Below are positions 54,490 through 62,790 of a DNA stretch of 64,000 nt, piece after piece. Both the position numbers and the translations under genes were made by a program. This stretch comes from Limnohabitans sp. INBF002 (GTDB taxonomy: Bacteria; Pseudomonadota; Gammaproteobacteria; Burkholderiales; Burkholderiaceae_C), in assembly GCF_027924905.1 (NCBI RefSeq), contig NZ_AP027055.1, positions 372,001 to 436,000 on the forward strand, written 5' to 3'. A model generated the notes under the pieces. It did not search any database. It was not told the origin of the DNA and worked only from the letters and a program-made list of their open reading frames with translations. Every line of letters starts with the position of its first letter. The first letter of the stretch is position 1.

Positions 54490-55350
54490 ATGTCAGCAAT
54501 TATTGGTTTGGTCGTTCTGTTCATTTGCGTGTTCGGCGGTTTCGTGATCGCCGGCGGTAGCTTGGCGCCCATTATCAAAGCCACCCCATTCGAAATGTTC
54601 ATTATTGGTGGTGCTGGTGTTGGCGGCATGATCACCGGTAACTCTGGCGCGATTTTCAAAGGCGCTTGGGGCGGTATGGGTCGCGTGATCAAAGGCCCCA
54701 AGTACCACAAGGAAGACTACATCGGCATCATCGCCGTGATCTCCAAGTTGATGAAAACACTCAAGGCCGAGGGTGCCGTGGCGATGGAATCGCACGTCGA
54801 GAACCCCGAGGCCAGTGCCATTTTTGGCGAATGCCCCAAGATGCTGCACGACCACGGTTTGGTCGGCTTGATTTGCGACACCATCCGTTTGATGGTGGTG
54901 TCCTCAGGCACCTTGAGCCCTTATGCGGTGGAAGACGTGATGACCACGTCCATCAAACACCACCACCACAGCGAAATGCAAAACGCCGATGCCATTGCCA
55001 CCCTCGCTGGCGCTTTGCCCGCGCTGGGTATCGTGGCTTGCGTGTTGGGTGTGGTGAAGACCATGGGCGCGATTGACCAACCTCCTCCTGTGCTGGGTGC
55101 CTTGATTGGTGGCGCGCTGGTGGGTACGTTCTTGGGCGTGTTCTTGGCTTACGGTATTTTCGAGCCCTTCGGTAGCCGCTTGAAGCAAATCATTGACGAA
55201 GACGGCGAAGCCCTCAAAGTGGCGCAGCAAGTCATCATTGGCAACATGCATGGCTACCCCGTTCCCTTGATCATTGAAGCTGCACGCGTGTGTATCAACC
55301 ACCACGCACAGCCCACCTTTGGCGAACTCTTTGACGCGTTGAGGAAATAA
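54490..55350 (+). CDS. motA: Flagellar stator protein MotA
   Basis: Proton-channel stator subunit. The 286-residue protein has four hydrophobic segments, the N-terminal GLVVLFICVFGGFVIAGGSL, and the conserved cytoplasmic region with ALPALGIVACVLGVVKTMGAIDQPPPVLG-type sequence including the two conserved prolines, followed by GALIGGALVGTFLGVFLAYGIFEPFGSRL. GGGGAGAG lies upstream of the ATG. Its stop shares one base with the motB start. Confidence 0.97.
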   Translation: MSAIIGLVVLFICVFGGFVIAGGSLAPIIKATPFEMFIIGGAGVGGMITGNSGAIFKGAWGGMGRVIKGPKYHKEDYIGIIAVISKLMKTLKAEGAVAMESHVENPEASAIFGECPKMLHDHGLVGLICDTIRLMVVSSGTLSPYAVEDVMTTSIKHHHHSEMQNADAIATLAGALPALGIVACVLGVVKTMGAIDQPPPVLGALIGGALVGTFLGVFLAYGIFEPFGSRLKQIIDEDGEALKVAQQVIIGNMHGYPVPLIIEAARVCINHHAQPTFGELFDALRK

Positions 55351-56387
55351 TGGCTGACGAAAAAGACGCGGCAGCCACGCCGGAAGACGCCGAAAAAGCA
55401 GCCCAAGAAGCCGCTGCCGCCGCTGCGGCCGCGGCTGAAGCTGCAAAAAAAGCAGCAGAAGAAGAGAAGGACGAGGCGCCTGCGCCCGTCATCATCATCA
55501 AGAAAATCATCGACGAGGGCCACGGTGGCGCTCACGGTGGTGCTTGGAAGATCGCGTTGGCCGACATGATGACGGCGATGATGGCGTTCTTCTTGTTGAT
55601 GTGGCTGTTGGGCGCGTCCAATGAAGACCAGCGCAAAAGCATTGCCGACTACTTCAAACCCACCTCACAAAGCTTGGTGGCCATTGGCCAATTGGCTGGC
55701 TCCAACGGTGTGTTGGGTGGCCGCTCCATCATTGACCCCGATGGCTTTCCGTTTGCGGCCAAGCAAACGGCGTTGCTCGAACGTTTGACACCTCGCTCAG
55801 AAGGTGGCCCCAACCCCAGCACCGACCCCGGTCAAGAAAACAACAACCCCTACTCAGACCCAGACAAGCTGACGCCTGAGCAGAAGAAAGAAATTGCCGC
55901 TGCGCAAGAAAAAGCCGACTTTGACAAACTCGAAAAAGAGATTGAGCAAAAGCTGTCTGAAAACAAAAAGCTGGGTGGTTTGAAAGACCAAGTGTCTGTC
56001 ACGCGTGACAAACAAGGCCTTCGCATTGAGATCATCGACAAAGCCGACTTTGCCATGTTCCCCAGCGGTGGCATGAGCATGCAGGGCAAAGCGTCCAACC
56101 TGATCAGCGAAATTGCAGCTTCATTGGCAGAAATGCCCAACAAGATCGCCATTCGCGGCCACACCGACAGCGTGCCCTTCAACAACAAAGAAGGCCGCAA
56201 CAACTGGTCGCTCTCCGCTGAGCGTGCTGAAGTGACGCGTGCTTTGTTAGAGAAAAGCGGCATCAAAGAAAGCCGATTCGCCCGCATCGAGGGCGTGGCC
56301 GACACCGATCCGTTCAACCCCAAAGACCCACGCGATCCGCGTAACCGTCGCATGAGTATCACGGTGCTCTACAACGACCAAGACTAA
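55350..56387 (+). CDS. motB: Flagellar stator protein MotB
   Basis: Peptidoglycan-anchored stator subunit. The 345-residue protein has an Ala/Lys/Glu-rich cytoplasmic N-terminus of about 45 residues, longer than in E. coli. One membrane span follows, with the proton-binding Asp72 in LADMMTAMMAFFLLMW. The plug region comes next, and an OmpA-like peptidoglycan domain (IAIRGHTDSVPFNN, NWSLSAERAEVTRALL, DPRNRRMSITV). A strong terminator follows. Confidence 0.97.
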   Translation: MADEKDAAATPEDAEKAAQEAAAAAAAAAEAAKKAAEEEKDEAPAPVIIIKKIIDEGHGGAHGGAWKIALADMMTAMMAFFLLMWLLGASNEDQRKSIADYFKPTSQSLVAIGQLAGSNGVLGGRSIIDPDGFPFAAKQTALLERLTPRSEGGPNPSTDPGQENNNPYSDPDKLTPEQKKEIAAAQEKADFDKLEKEIEQKLSENKKLGGLKDQVSVTRDKQGLRIEIIDKADFAMFPSGGMSMQGKASNLISEIAASLAEMPNKIAIRGHTDSVPFNNKEGRNNWSLSAERAEVTRALLEKSGIKESRFARIEGVADTDPFNPKDPRDPRNRRMSITVLYNDQD

Positions 56388-56402
56388 GCAAGGCTTAGAC
56401 GT

Positions 56403-56433
56403 AAAAAAGGCAGCTCATTGAGCTGCCTTTTTT
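56403..56433. terminator. Bidirectional intrinsic terminator between motB and the sigma-54 activator gene
   Basis: GGCAGCTC (56409-56416) and GAGCTGCC (56420-56427) form the stem with a 3-base loop, flanked by a run of six A and six T. It works in both directions for the convergent genes. Confidence 0.93.
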
Positions 56434-56453
56434 CTTGGGTGCCGTCAGAGACG

Positions 56454-57554
56454 TTAAGCCGCTGAGCGCAGGTCGTACTTGTTGATCTTCTCAATCAAGG
56501 TGGTGCGCTGCAAATTGAGCAACTTGGCTGTGCGTGACACATTGCCCGAGTTGCGGCTCAGCGCCTGCTCAATGATGCTGCGCTCAATCTGTGCCATGCG
56601 CTCTTTGAGCGACAAGCCTTCGGGTGGCAAATGAGGCATGCCTTGGGCCAACATGATGATGCCCTCGATCTCGTTTTCCTCTTCCTCTGGCTGCTCGTTC
56701 ATTTCGGCCAGCACCTCGGGGGGCGGTGTCATTTCCAGTTTGGCCAGCAGCGGTGCTTGGGCTTGAAGCTCGGCTTGGGCCGACACCAAACCCTTGGGCA
56801 ACAGGGTAGGGGGGATGGCGCGCAAGTCCAGCTCTTGGCCCGCGTACAGGGTGCTGAAACGATCGACCAAGTTGGACAACTCGCGCACGTTGCCAGGCCA
56901 AGGGTACTTTTGCAGGGCCGTCATGAAGTCGGCCTTGAAGCGGATGGGTTGCTTGCCAAAGTTGACACATTTCTTGGCAAAGAATCCCAACAACTCGGCC
57001 ACGTCATCGTTGCGTTCACGCAACGGCGGGGTCACCATGGGCAGCACATTGAGGCGGTAATACAAGTCTTCACGGAACCGACCGGCCGCAATTTCGGTTT
57101 CTAAATCTCGGTGGGTCGCGGCCACCACGCGCACATCCACCTGAACCTGGCGGGTGCCGCCAATGGGATCAACGGTGCGCTCTTGCAACACGCGCAGCAG
57201 CTTGACCTGCATGTCCAGCGACATGTCGCCAATTTCATCCAAGAAGATGGTGCCGCCATGGGCCAGCTCAAAGCGACCAATGCGGTCGGCCACAGCGCCC
57301 GTGAATGCGCCTTTGCGGTGGCCAAACAGTTCGCTTTCTAACAAGTCTTTGGGAATGGCCGCGCAGTTGATCGGCACAAAGTTGGCACCGCATCGGTCCG
57401 ATTGCTCATGCAGCAGCCGAGCCAATAGCTCTTTGCCTGTGCCACTCTCGCCCGTGATCATCACGGTGGCGTTGGAGTTAGCCATCGTCGCGACCAATTG
57501 GCGCAGCGTGGCTGCTGACTCGCTGGAGCCAATAAAGTTTGTCGTGGGTTTCAT
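56454..57554 (-). CDS. Sigma-54-dependent activator without N-terminal regulatory domain (flagellar FleQ/FlrC-like)
   Basis: 366-residue protein. The AAA+ domain begins almost at residue 1: Walker A GESGTGKE at 35-42, the sigma-54 contact loop GAFTGA at 82-87, the Walker B-like GGTIFLDEIGDMS, and YPWPGNVRELSNLV. A C-terminal Fis-type HTH (NSGNVSRTAKLLNLQRTTLIEKINKY) ends the protein. Family members normally carry a 100-150-residue sensor or receiver domain first; here it is missing, so the activator is either constitutive or controlled by partner proteins such as FlhG. It is the obvious candidate to drive the sigma-54 promoters at flhA, fliK and flgA. Confidence 0.92.
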   Translation of the reverse strand: MKPTTNFIGSSESAATLRQLVATMANSNATVMITGESGTGKELLARLLHEQSDRCGANFVPINCAAIPKDLLESELFGHRKGAFTGAVADRIGRFELAHGGTIFLDEIGDMSLDMQVKLLRVLQERTVDPIGGTRQVQVDVRVVAATHRDLETEIAAGRFREDLYYRLNVLPMVTPPLRERNDDVAELLGFFAKKCVNFGKQPIRFKADFMTALQKYPWPGNVRELSNLVDRFSTLYAGQELDLRAIPPTLLPKGLVSAQAELQAQAPLLAKLEMTPPPEVLAEMNEQPEEEENEIEGIIMLAQGMPHLPPEGLSLKERMAQIERSIIEQALSRNSGNVSRTAKLLNLQRTTLIEKINKYDLRSAA

Positions 57555-57632
57555 GTCAAAAATTCCTACACATCATTGTCGGTGACAACAAACATTTCAC
57601 AAGACAGAAAAAGTATTCGTCTTTGAAAATGT

Positions 57633-57659
57633 TAAAGATGCCTTGATCGGTGCCGAATC
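57633..57659 (+). promoter_or_regulatory. Sigma-28 (FliA) promoter of flgP-flgT
   Basis: TAAAGATG (57633-57640), 11 bases, then GCCGAATC (57652-57659), with perfect TAAAG and GCCGA cores and exact spacing. The start would be near 57666, about 20 bases before the flgP ATG. Confidence 0.8.
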
Positions 57660-57687
57660 TAGGGGGAGACCTCTCAAGGACACAGAC

Positions 57688-58167
57688 ATGAACCGCATCA
57701 CACATTGGGCTGTTGCAGCCTCCGCTCTTTTGTTGACCGCTTGCGCCAGCACGCCACCGCCCATGCCTGCACAAGCGCGCGTGGACGACAGCGCCAACAT
57801 GATCACGCCGATGACCCAAAAACGCGAAACCTTGGTGGCGACGGGTTATGCGGTCATTAGTATTCAAAATCACCGCAACGCCGCTCAGCAACGTTTGCTA
57901 GCCATCCGTGCCTCCAAACTTGACGCTTACCGTGCTTTGACCGAACAGGTCTACGGCCAGCAACTCGATGCCAGCACCACCGTGGCTGACATGACCGTGA
58001 TGAGCGATACCTTCCGCGCCCGTGTGGAAGGTGTCATTTATGGCGCAGTGCTGGTCAGCATCACCCCCGTGGGTGACGACACCTATGAAACCACCATGTC
58101 GCTGGACCGCCACGTGGTCAACGACTTGCGTGCGTTGTACATCGCCAGTTTGAGCAACAAGCGCTAA
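57688..58167 (+). CDS. flgP: FlgP-like outer-membrane lipoprotein (LPP20 family)
   Basis: 159-residue lipoprotein. I start at ATG 57688 with AAGGA 7 bases upstream; the longer frame from 57643 lies within the promoter. The signal peptide ends in the lipobox LLTAC (Cys19). The mature part has RETLVATGYAVISIQNHRNAAQQRLLAIRASKLDAYRALTEQVYG-type sequence, the core of LPP20/FlgP. In Vibrio, FlgP with FlgO and FlgT forms the H ring around the basal body. A sigma-28 promoter precedes it. Confidence 0.82.
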   Translation: MNRITHWAVAASALLLTACASTPPPMPAQARVDDSANMITPMTQKRETLVATGYAVISIQNHRNAAQQRLLAIRASKLDAYRALTEQVYGQQLDASTTVADMTVMSDTFRARVEGVIYGAVLVSITPVGDDTYETTMSLDRHVVNDLRALYIASLSNKR

Positions 58168-58186
58168 GTACAGGCGTTTAGAAAAC

Positions 58187-59266
58187 ATGGCCATGTGGAC
58201 TTCTTCGCGCCGACGCCTGTGTATCGCCACTTTGGTGGGTTTGATGGGTGTCAATTTTTCCGTCGGTGCAGCAGACCTGAGTGCGCAAGAGCGCCTCAAC
58301 GCCATTCGCAGCGCGATGGTGGAAGCGGCCATGAAGTCCAACACCCGCGTGAGCGCCACGAGCTGGATGGAAAGCGATGGTAAGTTGCGCGAACTCAACC
58401 GCTTTTCGTCTGAAATCAAACTGCGTGATTTGCAGCTTGCCCAATACGTGCGTGACGCGGGGCAACAGCCTCAAGCAGAGCTGGCTGTTGCGCAGGTGGA
58501 AAGCGTTCAACCAGGACGCTGTGAAGCCCCACAAGCCAAAGCCCCTTTGCGTCACGTGATGACGGTGGGCATGGATCTGTCCACAGGCCTGGCACCAGCC
58601 CAGCGCTACCAAGCACAACAAGTCGGTTTCGCGGCGCGGACGCGCCTGGTGCAAGCGGGCGCACGCGCCGAGCGTTGGCGTTTGATTCAAAGCCAATCGC
58701 CAGCCCGTACCTATGACCGCTTGATTCATGGCCATGGCGAAGAACATGTGCAATGGCATGCCCAACTCACGGTGACACCTGTGCCTTTTGCGGGCGTTTC
58801 TGACGACTACGCCGCGTTTGGTTTGAGTTTGATGGTGAGTGGACCCGGCCAGCGCCAAGGGTGGTTCACAGCTGAAGAAGTGGTGGTGCCAAGCTTGCCC
58901 ACCCAAGCCCATGGCACGCCAAAAATGGACAACGACACCCACACCGCCATTGCGCGTGCTGTGGCGGCCATGGTGGTCAAACTTGAAAAGCAGCTCGCGT
59001 GTGAACCACAAACTTTTGCAGTTCAGCAAAATGAGGGCCGATTGGCCCTCAACGCGGGAAGCCATTCTGGCTTGCGCGTGGGCGACCAACTGATGATTGC
59101 AGACCCCTCTGTGCTGCCCCGTCACACATTGGAGCCCGGCGCGCTTGACGCCGCCGTGTTGGCCGAAGTCAAATCAGTCACGCCTTATCAGGCCGAGCTC
59201 AAGCAAGTGGCTGGACGCAAACAAAAATTCAATGGGGCTTGGGTTGCTTGGCCTTACACGTATTAA
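58187..59266 (+). CDS. flgT: FlgT-like flagellar assembly protein
   Basis: 359-residue exported protein with an N-terminal signal sequence (RRLCIATLVGLMGVNFSVGAAD). The C-terminal end (LALNAGSHSGLRVGDQLMIADP ... AVLAEVKSVTPYQAEL) resembles the FlgT C-terminal domain. The N-terminal and middle parts are diverged. In Vibrio, FlgT is needed to assemble the H and T rings and stabilise the Na+ stator. It follows flgP by 19 bases. No flgO homologue is seen, and the assignment rests partly on the flgP neighbour. Confidence 0.7.
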   Translation: MAMWTSSRRRLCIATLVGLMGVNFSVGAADLSAQERLNAIRSAMVEAAMKSNTRVSATSWMESDGKLRELNRFSSEIKLRDLQLAQYVRDAGQQPQAELAVAQVESVQPGRCEAPQAKAPLRHVMTVGMDLSTGLAPAQRYQAQQVGFAARTRLVQAGARAERWRLIQSQSPARTYDRLIHGHGEEHVQWHAQLTVTPVPFAGVSDDYAAFGLSLMVSGPGQRQGWFTAEEVVVPSLPTQAHGTPKMDNDTHTAIARAVAAMVVKLEKQLACEPQTFAVQQNEGRLALNAGSHSGLRVGDQLMIADPSVLPRHTLEPGALDAAVLAEVKSVTPYQAELKQVAGRKQKFNGAWVAWPYTY

Positions 59267-59288
59267 AAGATCGACGGGAGAACCGACC

Positions 59289-59690
59289 ATGAACACGCCT
59301 ACTAACTCTCTTCGCGCCTTGTTGTGCTGCATTGCTGTGGCGATGCCCATGTGGGCATTGGCTGCGGGCCCTGCGCTACGCAGCACCTACCAAGTGGTGT
59401 CGGGTGACACGCTGGACAAAGTCATTCGCAAAACCATGCCCGACAGTCCGTTGCGCGTGGAAATTTTGCGCAATGCGTTTGTGCAGCAAAACCCTCAAGC
59501 CTTCACCAAATCACCCCCCCGTGCCTTGATGGCCGGCGCTGTGTTGAACGTGCCCAACCACGACGACTTGCTGCGCAGCTACACAGTGCCAGGCCAAGCC
59601 CCTGGCAACAGTGGCATGAGCCGCGGCGGTGGCTACTCGACCGCAGACATGAACATGAGCGAGCGCAAAAACTGGGTGCGCTTCCCGTAA
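59289..59690 (+). CDS. Exported FimV/LysM-like small protein
   Basis: 133-residue protein. I start at ATG 59289 (GGGAG upstream); the open frame from 59097 lies inside flgT. The signal peptide ends near AALAAG. A LysM/FimV-type motif follows (TYQVVSGDTLDKVIRKTMPDSPLRVEILRNAFVQQNPQAF), then a Gly/Ser-rich tail. It probably binds peptidoglycan in the periplasm. It lies 22 bases after flgT and 9 bases before the FliK-like gene, so it belongs to the same unit. Confidence 0.78.
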   Translation: MNTPTNSLRALLCCIAVAMPMWALAAGPALRSTYQVVSGDTLDKVIRKTMPDSPLRVEILRNAFVQQNPQAFTKSPPRALMAGAVLNVPNHDDLLRSYTVPGQAPGNSGMSRGGGYSTADMNMSERKNWVRFP

Positions 59691-59699
59691 AGGGTTGTC

Positions 59700-60785
59700 A
59701 TGGCCATCCTAGGTCCAGAAGGCGTCAACGCGATTTCGCGTGTGGCGCCTATTCATTTGGAAATGCGCACCGCGTATGTAGAAGCGCCCGTGGCACGACA
59801 ACTCGGTTTGCACGATGGCCAAGTGGTGCAAGCCACTGCGACTGTGGTGAACCAACAGCTCAAGCTGGCGCTCAACGAGCACATTTTTAATTTGCCCTTG
59901 CAGCCCTACATCAAAGAGGGCGATCTGGTGCAGCTGCGCGCGCAACTCTTGCCTGCTGGCAAGTGGGCGTTGCAGTTGCTGCACACGGGCAATTTTGCGG
60001 GGCCCGAGGCACCGCAGGCGGCCATTCCCACGCGCTTGAACACCTTGCTGTTTCAGCCCGGCGGCTTTGCCAGTTTGCTGACCCTGCTGCGTCCCGGCGT
60101 GTTAGAGGGCTTGGTGCCGCCGGTGCAAGACGCGGGCGAATTGAAAAAACGCATCACCGCGCAACGGCTGAGCATGGGCAGTTTGCAAGCGCAAACCTTG
60201 AAACGCTTTGTGTTGGGCCACAGCAAAACCTCTGAAGCCAGCTTGGCTGAGGGCGAGCCCGTGGCCGACAACACCAAGGTGCTGCTGCGTTTGCTCATGG
60301 CTGAACGTGCGCGTGTGGAAGAAGACAGTGGCGACACCCAAGAAAGCCTGCATCACGCCCTTGATGAAGTCGAAGCGGCGCAAGTTCAGTCTGCCCAAAA
60401 TTTGCACAAAGGCGAGCTGAACTTCGCCTTGGTCATTCCGTTTCGCGATGCCGACCCGGTGGCGCTGCATTTCGAGCAAAAAGGCAACAAGCCGGGCCAA
60501 CCCAAGAACCCGCTGGTGGTCAACATGCACACCCAAAGCCGCGTGCTGGGTGAGGTGTGGCTCAAAACCACCATCAGCCACAACGCGCAGGTGGACTTGA
60601 CCATGTGGGCGTTGAACAAAGAAGTGGCTGATTTGGCCAAATTCAACGCCAGCGAGCTGACCGATGAACTCGAAAGCGCGGGCCTGCGCATGGGAAGTTT
60701 TCAGGTCTACAACGCGCCACGCCCAGAGGCCCTAGAAGACCATCCCCCGACCGAACACGGCAGCTTGGTGGACACCCGCGCATGA
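59700..60785 (+). CDS. Second FliK-like protein (flagellar hook-length control C-terminal domain)
   Basis: 361-residue protein. The C-terminal part (FALVIPFRDADPVALHF ... VVNMHTQSRVLGEVWLKTTISHNAQVDLTMWALNKEVADL-type sequence) resembles the FliK C-terminal domain. The N-terminal part is not the low-complexity ruler of FliK (fliK proper is at 46.0-47.7 kb). Its TGA overlaps the FlhB-C-like gene. Family members of this kind accompany FhlB. Hook-length or export switching is the likely area of action, not shown. Confidence 0.75.
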   Translation: MAILGPEGVNAISRVAPIHLEMRTAYVEAPVARQLGLHDGQVVQATATVVNQQLKLALNEHIFNLPLQPYIKEGDLVQLRAQLLPAGKWALQLLHTGNFAGPEAPQAAIPTRLNTLLFQPGGFASLLTLLRPGVLEGLVPPVQDAGELKKRITAQRLSMGSLQAQTLKRFVLGHSKTSEASLAEGEPVADNTKVLLRLLMAERARVEEDSGDTQESLHHALDEVEAAQVQSAQNLHKGELNFALVIPFRDADPVALHFEQKGNKPGQPKNPLVVNMHTQSRVLGEVWLKTTISHNAQVDLTMWALNKEVADLAKFNASELTDELESAGLRMGSFQVYNAPRPEALEDHPPTEHGSLVDTRA

Positions 60786-61063
60786 CCGACAAACACTACA
60801 TGCAAGCCGTGGCTCTGGAATATGGCCGCAACAAGGCACCCACGGTCACCGCCAAGGGCGACGACGAACTGGCGCGCCGCATCGTGGCTGAGGCTAAGAA
60901 GCAGGGCGTGTACGTGGCCGAAGACCCACGCCTGTTGGCCATGTTGAGCCGACTCGATGTGGGGCAAGAAATTCCGGAAGATATGTTCACCGCTGTCGCC
61001 GTGATTTTGGCGTGGGTGTACTGGCTCAAGGGCATGCAGCCCGGGGATGAAAAGCCTAAATAA
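60782..61063 (+). CDS. Stand-alone FlhB C-terminal-domain-like protein (FhlB)
   Basis: 93-residue protein resembling the cytoplasmic domain of FlhB/YscU (AVALEYGRNKAPTVTAKGDDELARRIVAEAKKQGVYVAEDPRLLAMLSRLDVGQEIPEDMFTAVAVILAWVY-type sequence). The self-cleavage motif NPTH is absent (replaced by GRNKAPT). In other bacteria a free FlhB C-terminal paralogue can substitute for cleaved FlhB. It overlaps the FliK-like gene by 4 bases. Confidence 0.82.
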   Translation: MTDKHYMQAVALEYGRNKAPTVTAKGDDELARRIVAEAKKQGVYVAEDPRLLAMLSRLDVGQEIPEDMFTAVAVILAWVYWLKGMQPGDEKPK

Positions 61064-61066
61064 TTT

Positions 61067-61516
61067 TTATGCTTCAGCGTAGCCGCGGCCACCGCGTCGA
61101 CCGCGCGAGACTTTGCCCAGGCGGTCATAAATCTCGACCGAACTCGTGGGGTCTTGTACTTGAAGGCTTTGCAGTGCGCCACGGATGGCGTCAATCTTTC
61201 GGCCAATCAGCACCTCGTTGCGGCGATGCATGTCGCGGCAATGGGCCATGTGCGCTTTGAAACCGTCCCATTCTGGGCCGAGCGCATCTGCTGAATCTGG
61301 GCCTTGGATGCCCGCCAGCTGCGCGAGCTGCTGAAGCAGCTCATTTTTGGTGCTTTGCGACGCTTCAAAGGCGTCTAAATCTTGCACCTTCAACTGCTCG
61401 AACTCTTGTTCAAGCATGTCTTCCAGTGTTTTCGCCAAGGCCAAAGCCTGCTCGAGCGAGGAGGCTTGTGTGTCGGTGGCGGGTGTTGTCATATCGGACA
61501 AAAGACGATCAATCAA
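61067..61516 (-). CDS. flgN: Flagellar hook-filament junction chaperone FlgN
   Basis: Chaperone for FlgK and FlgL. The 149-residue helical protein has the FlgN-type region LEDMLEQEFEQLKVQDLDAFEASQSTKNELLQQL and AHCRDMHRRNEVLIGRKIDAIRGAL. The proposed start is TTG 61516; ATG 61492 (MTTPATD) is an alternative. Neither has a good ribosome-binding site, consistent with coupling to flgM 14 bases upstream. Confidence 0.88.
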   Translation of the reverse strand: MIDRLLSDMTTPATDTQASSLEQALALAKTLEDMLEQEFEQLKVQDLDAFEASQSTKNELLQQLAQLAGIQGPDSADALGPEWDGFKAHMAHCRDMHRRNEVLIGRKIDAIRGALQSLQVQDPTSSVEIYDRLGKVSRGRRGGRGYAEA

Positions 61517-61530
61517 AGATGAATGAACGA

Positions 61531-61851
61531 TCAGTTGCCGATCATCTTTTCGAGGGCCACAAAGTTTTCAGCAATTCGGCGTGGGTTCACAGGGTAGTTG
61601 CCTTCCTTGATCGCCTGCTTGATGGCTTCTACTTTGGAGCGGTCGAAGTCTGGTTGCGCCATGACTTTTTGGGCGACGTTGCTCAAGCTCACTTTATCTG
61701 CTCCTGCGGAAGATGCTTTCTCCATAGACGGAGCCAAGTCTTCCTTGGCTTGCGCGGCAGAAGGGCTTCGTTTTTCGACTTTGTCGATGGCACTGCGAAT
61801 CGCAGCGTTCGATTGCGTCATCCGACCGTAATTTGAAATTGCGTCATTCAT
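61531..61851 (-). CDS. flgM: Anti-sigma-28 factor FlgM
   Basis: Holds FliA inactive until the hook is complete and FlgM is exported. The 106-residue protein has the C-terminal sigma-binding region (VSLSNVAQKVMAQPDFDRSKVEAIKQAIKEGNYPVNPRRIAENFVALEKMI-type sequence). A FliA promoter lies 56 bases upstream, so FliA controls its own inhibitor. flgN follows 14 bases after it. Confidence 0.95.
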   Translation of the reverse strand: MNDAISNYGRMTQSNAAIRSAIDKVEKRSPSAAQAKEDLAPSMEKASSAGADKVSLSNVAQKVMAQPDFDRSKVEAIKQAIKEGNYPVNPRRIAENFVALEKMIGN

Positions 61852-61906
61852 GATGTTTTCACTTTCTCTAACCTGTAACCCAGGTCAAAACTTTTTCACA
61901 ACACTT

Positions 61907-61933
61907 CAATCGACCTCAAATTCTAGAACTTGA
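61907..61933 (-). promoter_or_regulatory. Candidate sigma-28 promoter of flgMN
   Basis: On the minus strand, TCAAGTTC (61933-61926), 11 bases, GTCGATTG (61914-61907), compared with TAAAGTTT-N11-GCCGATAA. It has 11 of 16 matches and exact spacing. It is placed between flgA and flgM, giving flgMN independent late expression. Confidence 0.6.
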
Positions 61934-61967
61934 GTGTTTTCTTGAAATATTTTTTAAATACCACTTT

Positions 61968-62744
61968 TCACCTCAGTTTTGCGGCATTCGGTCCGGTGAT
62001 CACGCCATATATTGATCGACCCGACTCGACATTTTTTAAGCGAATTTGTTCACCTAGACCACCATCTTGCAACGCTTCCGCGCGCATTGTGATGGAAAAG
62101 CCTTGTCCTTCGCCTGCTGTGAGCTGAACCTCTTGTCCGCGCTTGACCAACACAGCGGTCTTCACGTCGTACGAACGCAGAGGGGTGTTGGGCGTGAGGT
62201 CACGCACCAACTCCATGTTTTTGAGTAATTTGGTATCAGAAATGATTTGGTTTTCCATGCCCGCAGCAGGCATGTCGGCATAACTGAACATGTCTGGCCT
62301 GATGACCGTGCCGCGCTTGAGCAACTCTTTGGACACCAACACTTTGTGCAACACAGGCGCAGATGGGCTGGCGCGGTTAAGCGGCGCTGTGGCTTGACCC
62401 GTGTTCACGTTGACGAAAAGCTGCCAAGCGGGCTGCGCACAGCGCACGCGAAGGGCGGGTTGATTGGGAAACGGCTGTTCAAACTGCAGGTTTTGTTGAC
62501 AGTTTTGCACCGTGATGCGTGGGTCCACAGGCACCACTTGTACCTGTTTACCCTGGAAAGAAGGGTGGTTTGCAGCCCATTGTTGGGCTTGCTTTTGCAA
62601 AGCCTCAAAGGCGCTGTCTGGCAAAGGCGAATCCGCTGCAAACCCAATCTGGGCGTGGCTTAGAACGCATGCGGCCAGCCACATGCCCCAGCGCTTGACG
62701 CGTGGGGTGTCGGCATTTTTTAGGCACAGCATTTGCATAGTCAT
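61968..62744 (-). CDS. flgA: Flagellar P-ring assembly chaperone FlgA
   Basis: Periplasmic chaperone needed to assemble FlgI. The 258-residue protein has a signal peptide (RWGMWLAACVLSHAQIGFAAD), and SAF/FlgA motifs (VLVSKELLKRGTVIRPDMFSYADMPAA, RDLTPNTPLRSYDVKTAVLVKRGQEVQL, GEGFSITMRAEALQDGGLGEQIRLKNVES-type). The start ATG 62744 has Met codons at positions 3 and 5 as alternatives. A sigma-54 promoter lies upstream. It is divergent from the LysM-transglycosylase. Confidence 0.95.
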   Translation of the reverse strand: MTMQMLCLKNADTPRVKRWGMWLAACVLSHAQIGFAADSPLPDSAFEALQKQAQQWAANHPSFQGKQVQVVPVDPRITVQNCQQNLQFEQPFPNQPALRVRCAQPAWQLFVNVNTGQATAPLNRASPSAPVLHKVLVSKELLKRGTVIRPDMFSYADMPAAGMENQIISDTKLLKNMELVRDLTPNTPLRSYDVKTAVLVKRGQEVQLTAGEGQGFSITMRAEALQDGGLGEQIRLKNVESGRSIYGVITGPNAAKLR

Positions 62745-62790
62745 TCGGGTCGGTGTTGATGTTTTGACATTTGTTCAGACCCAACCCTTC

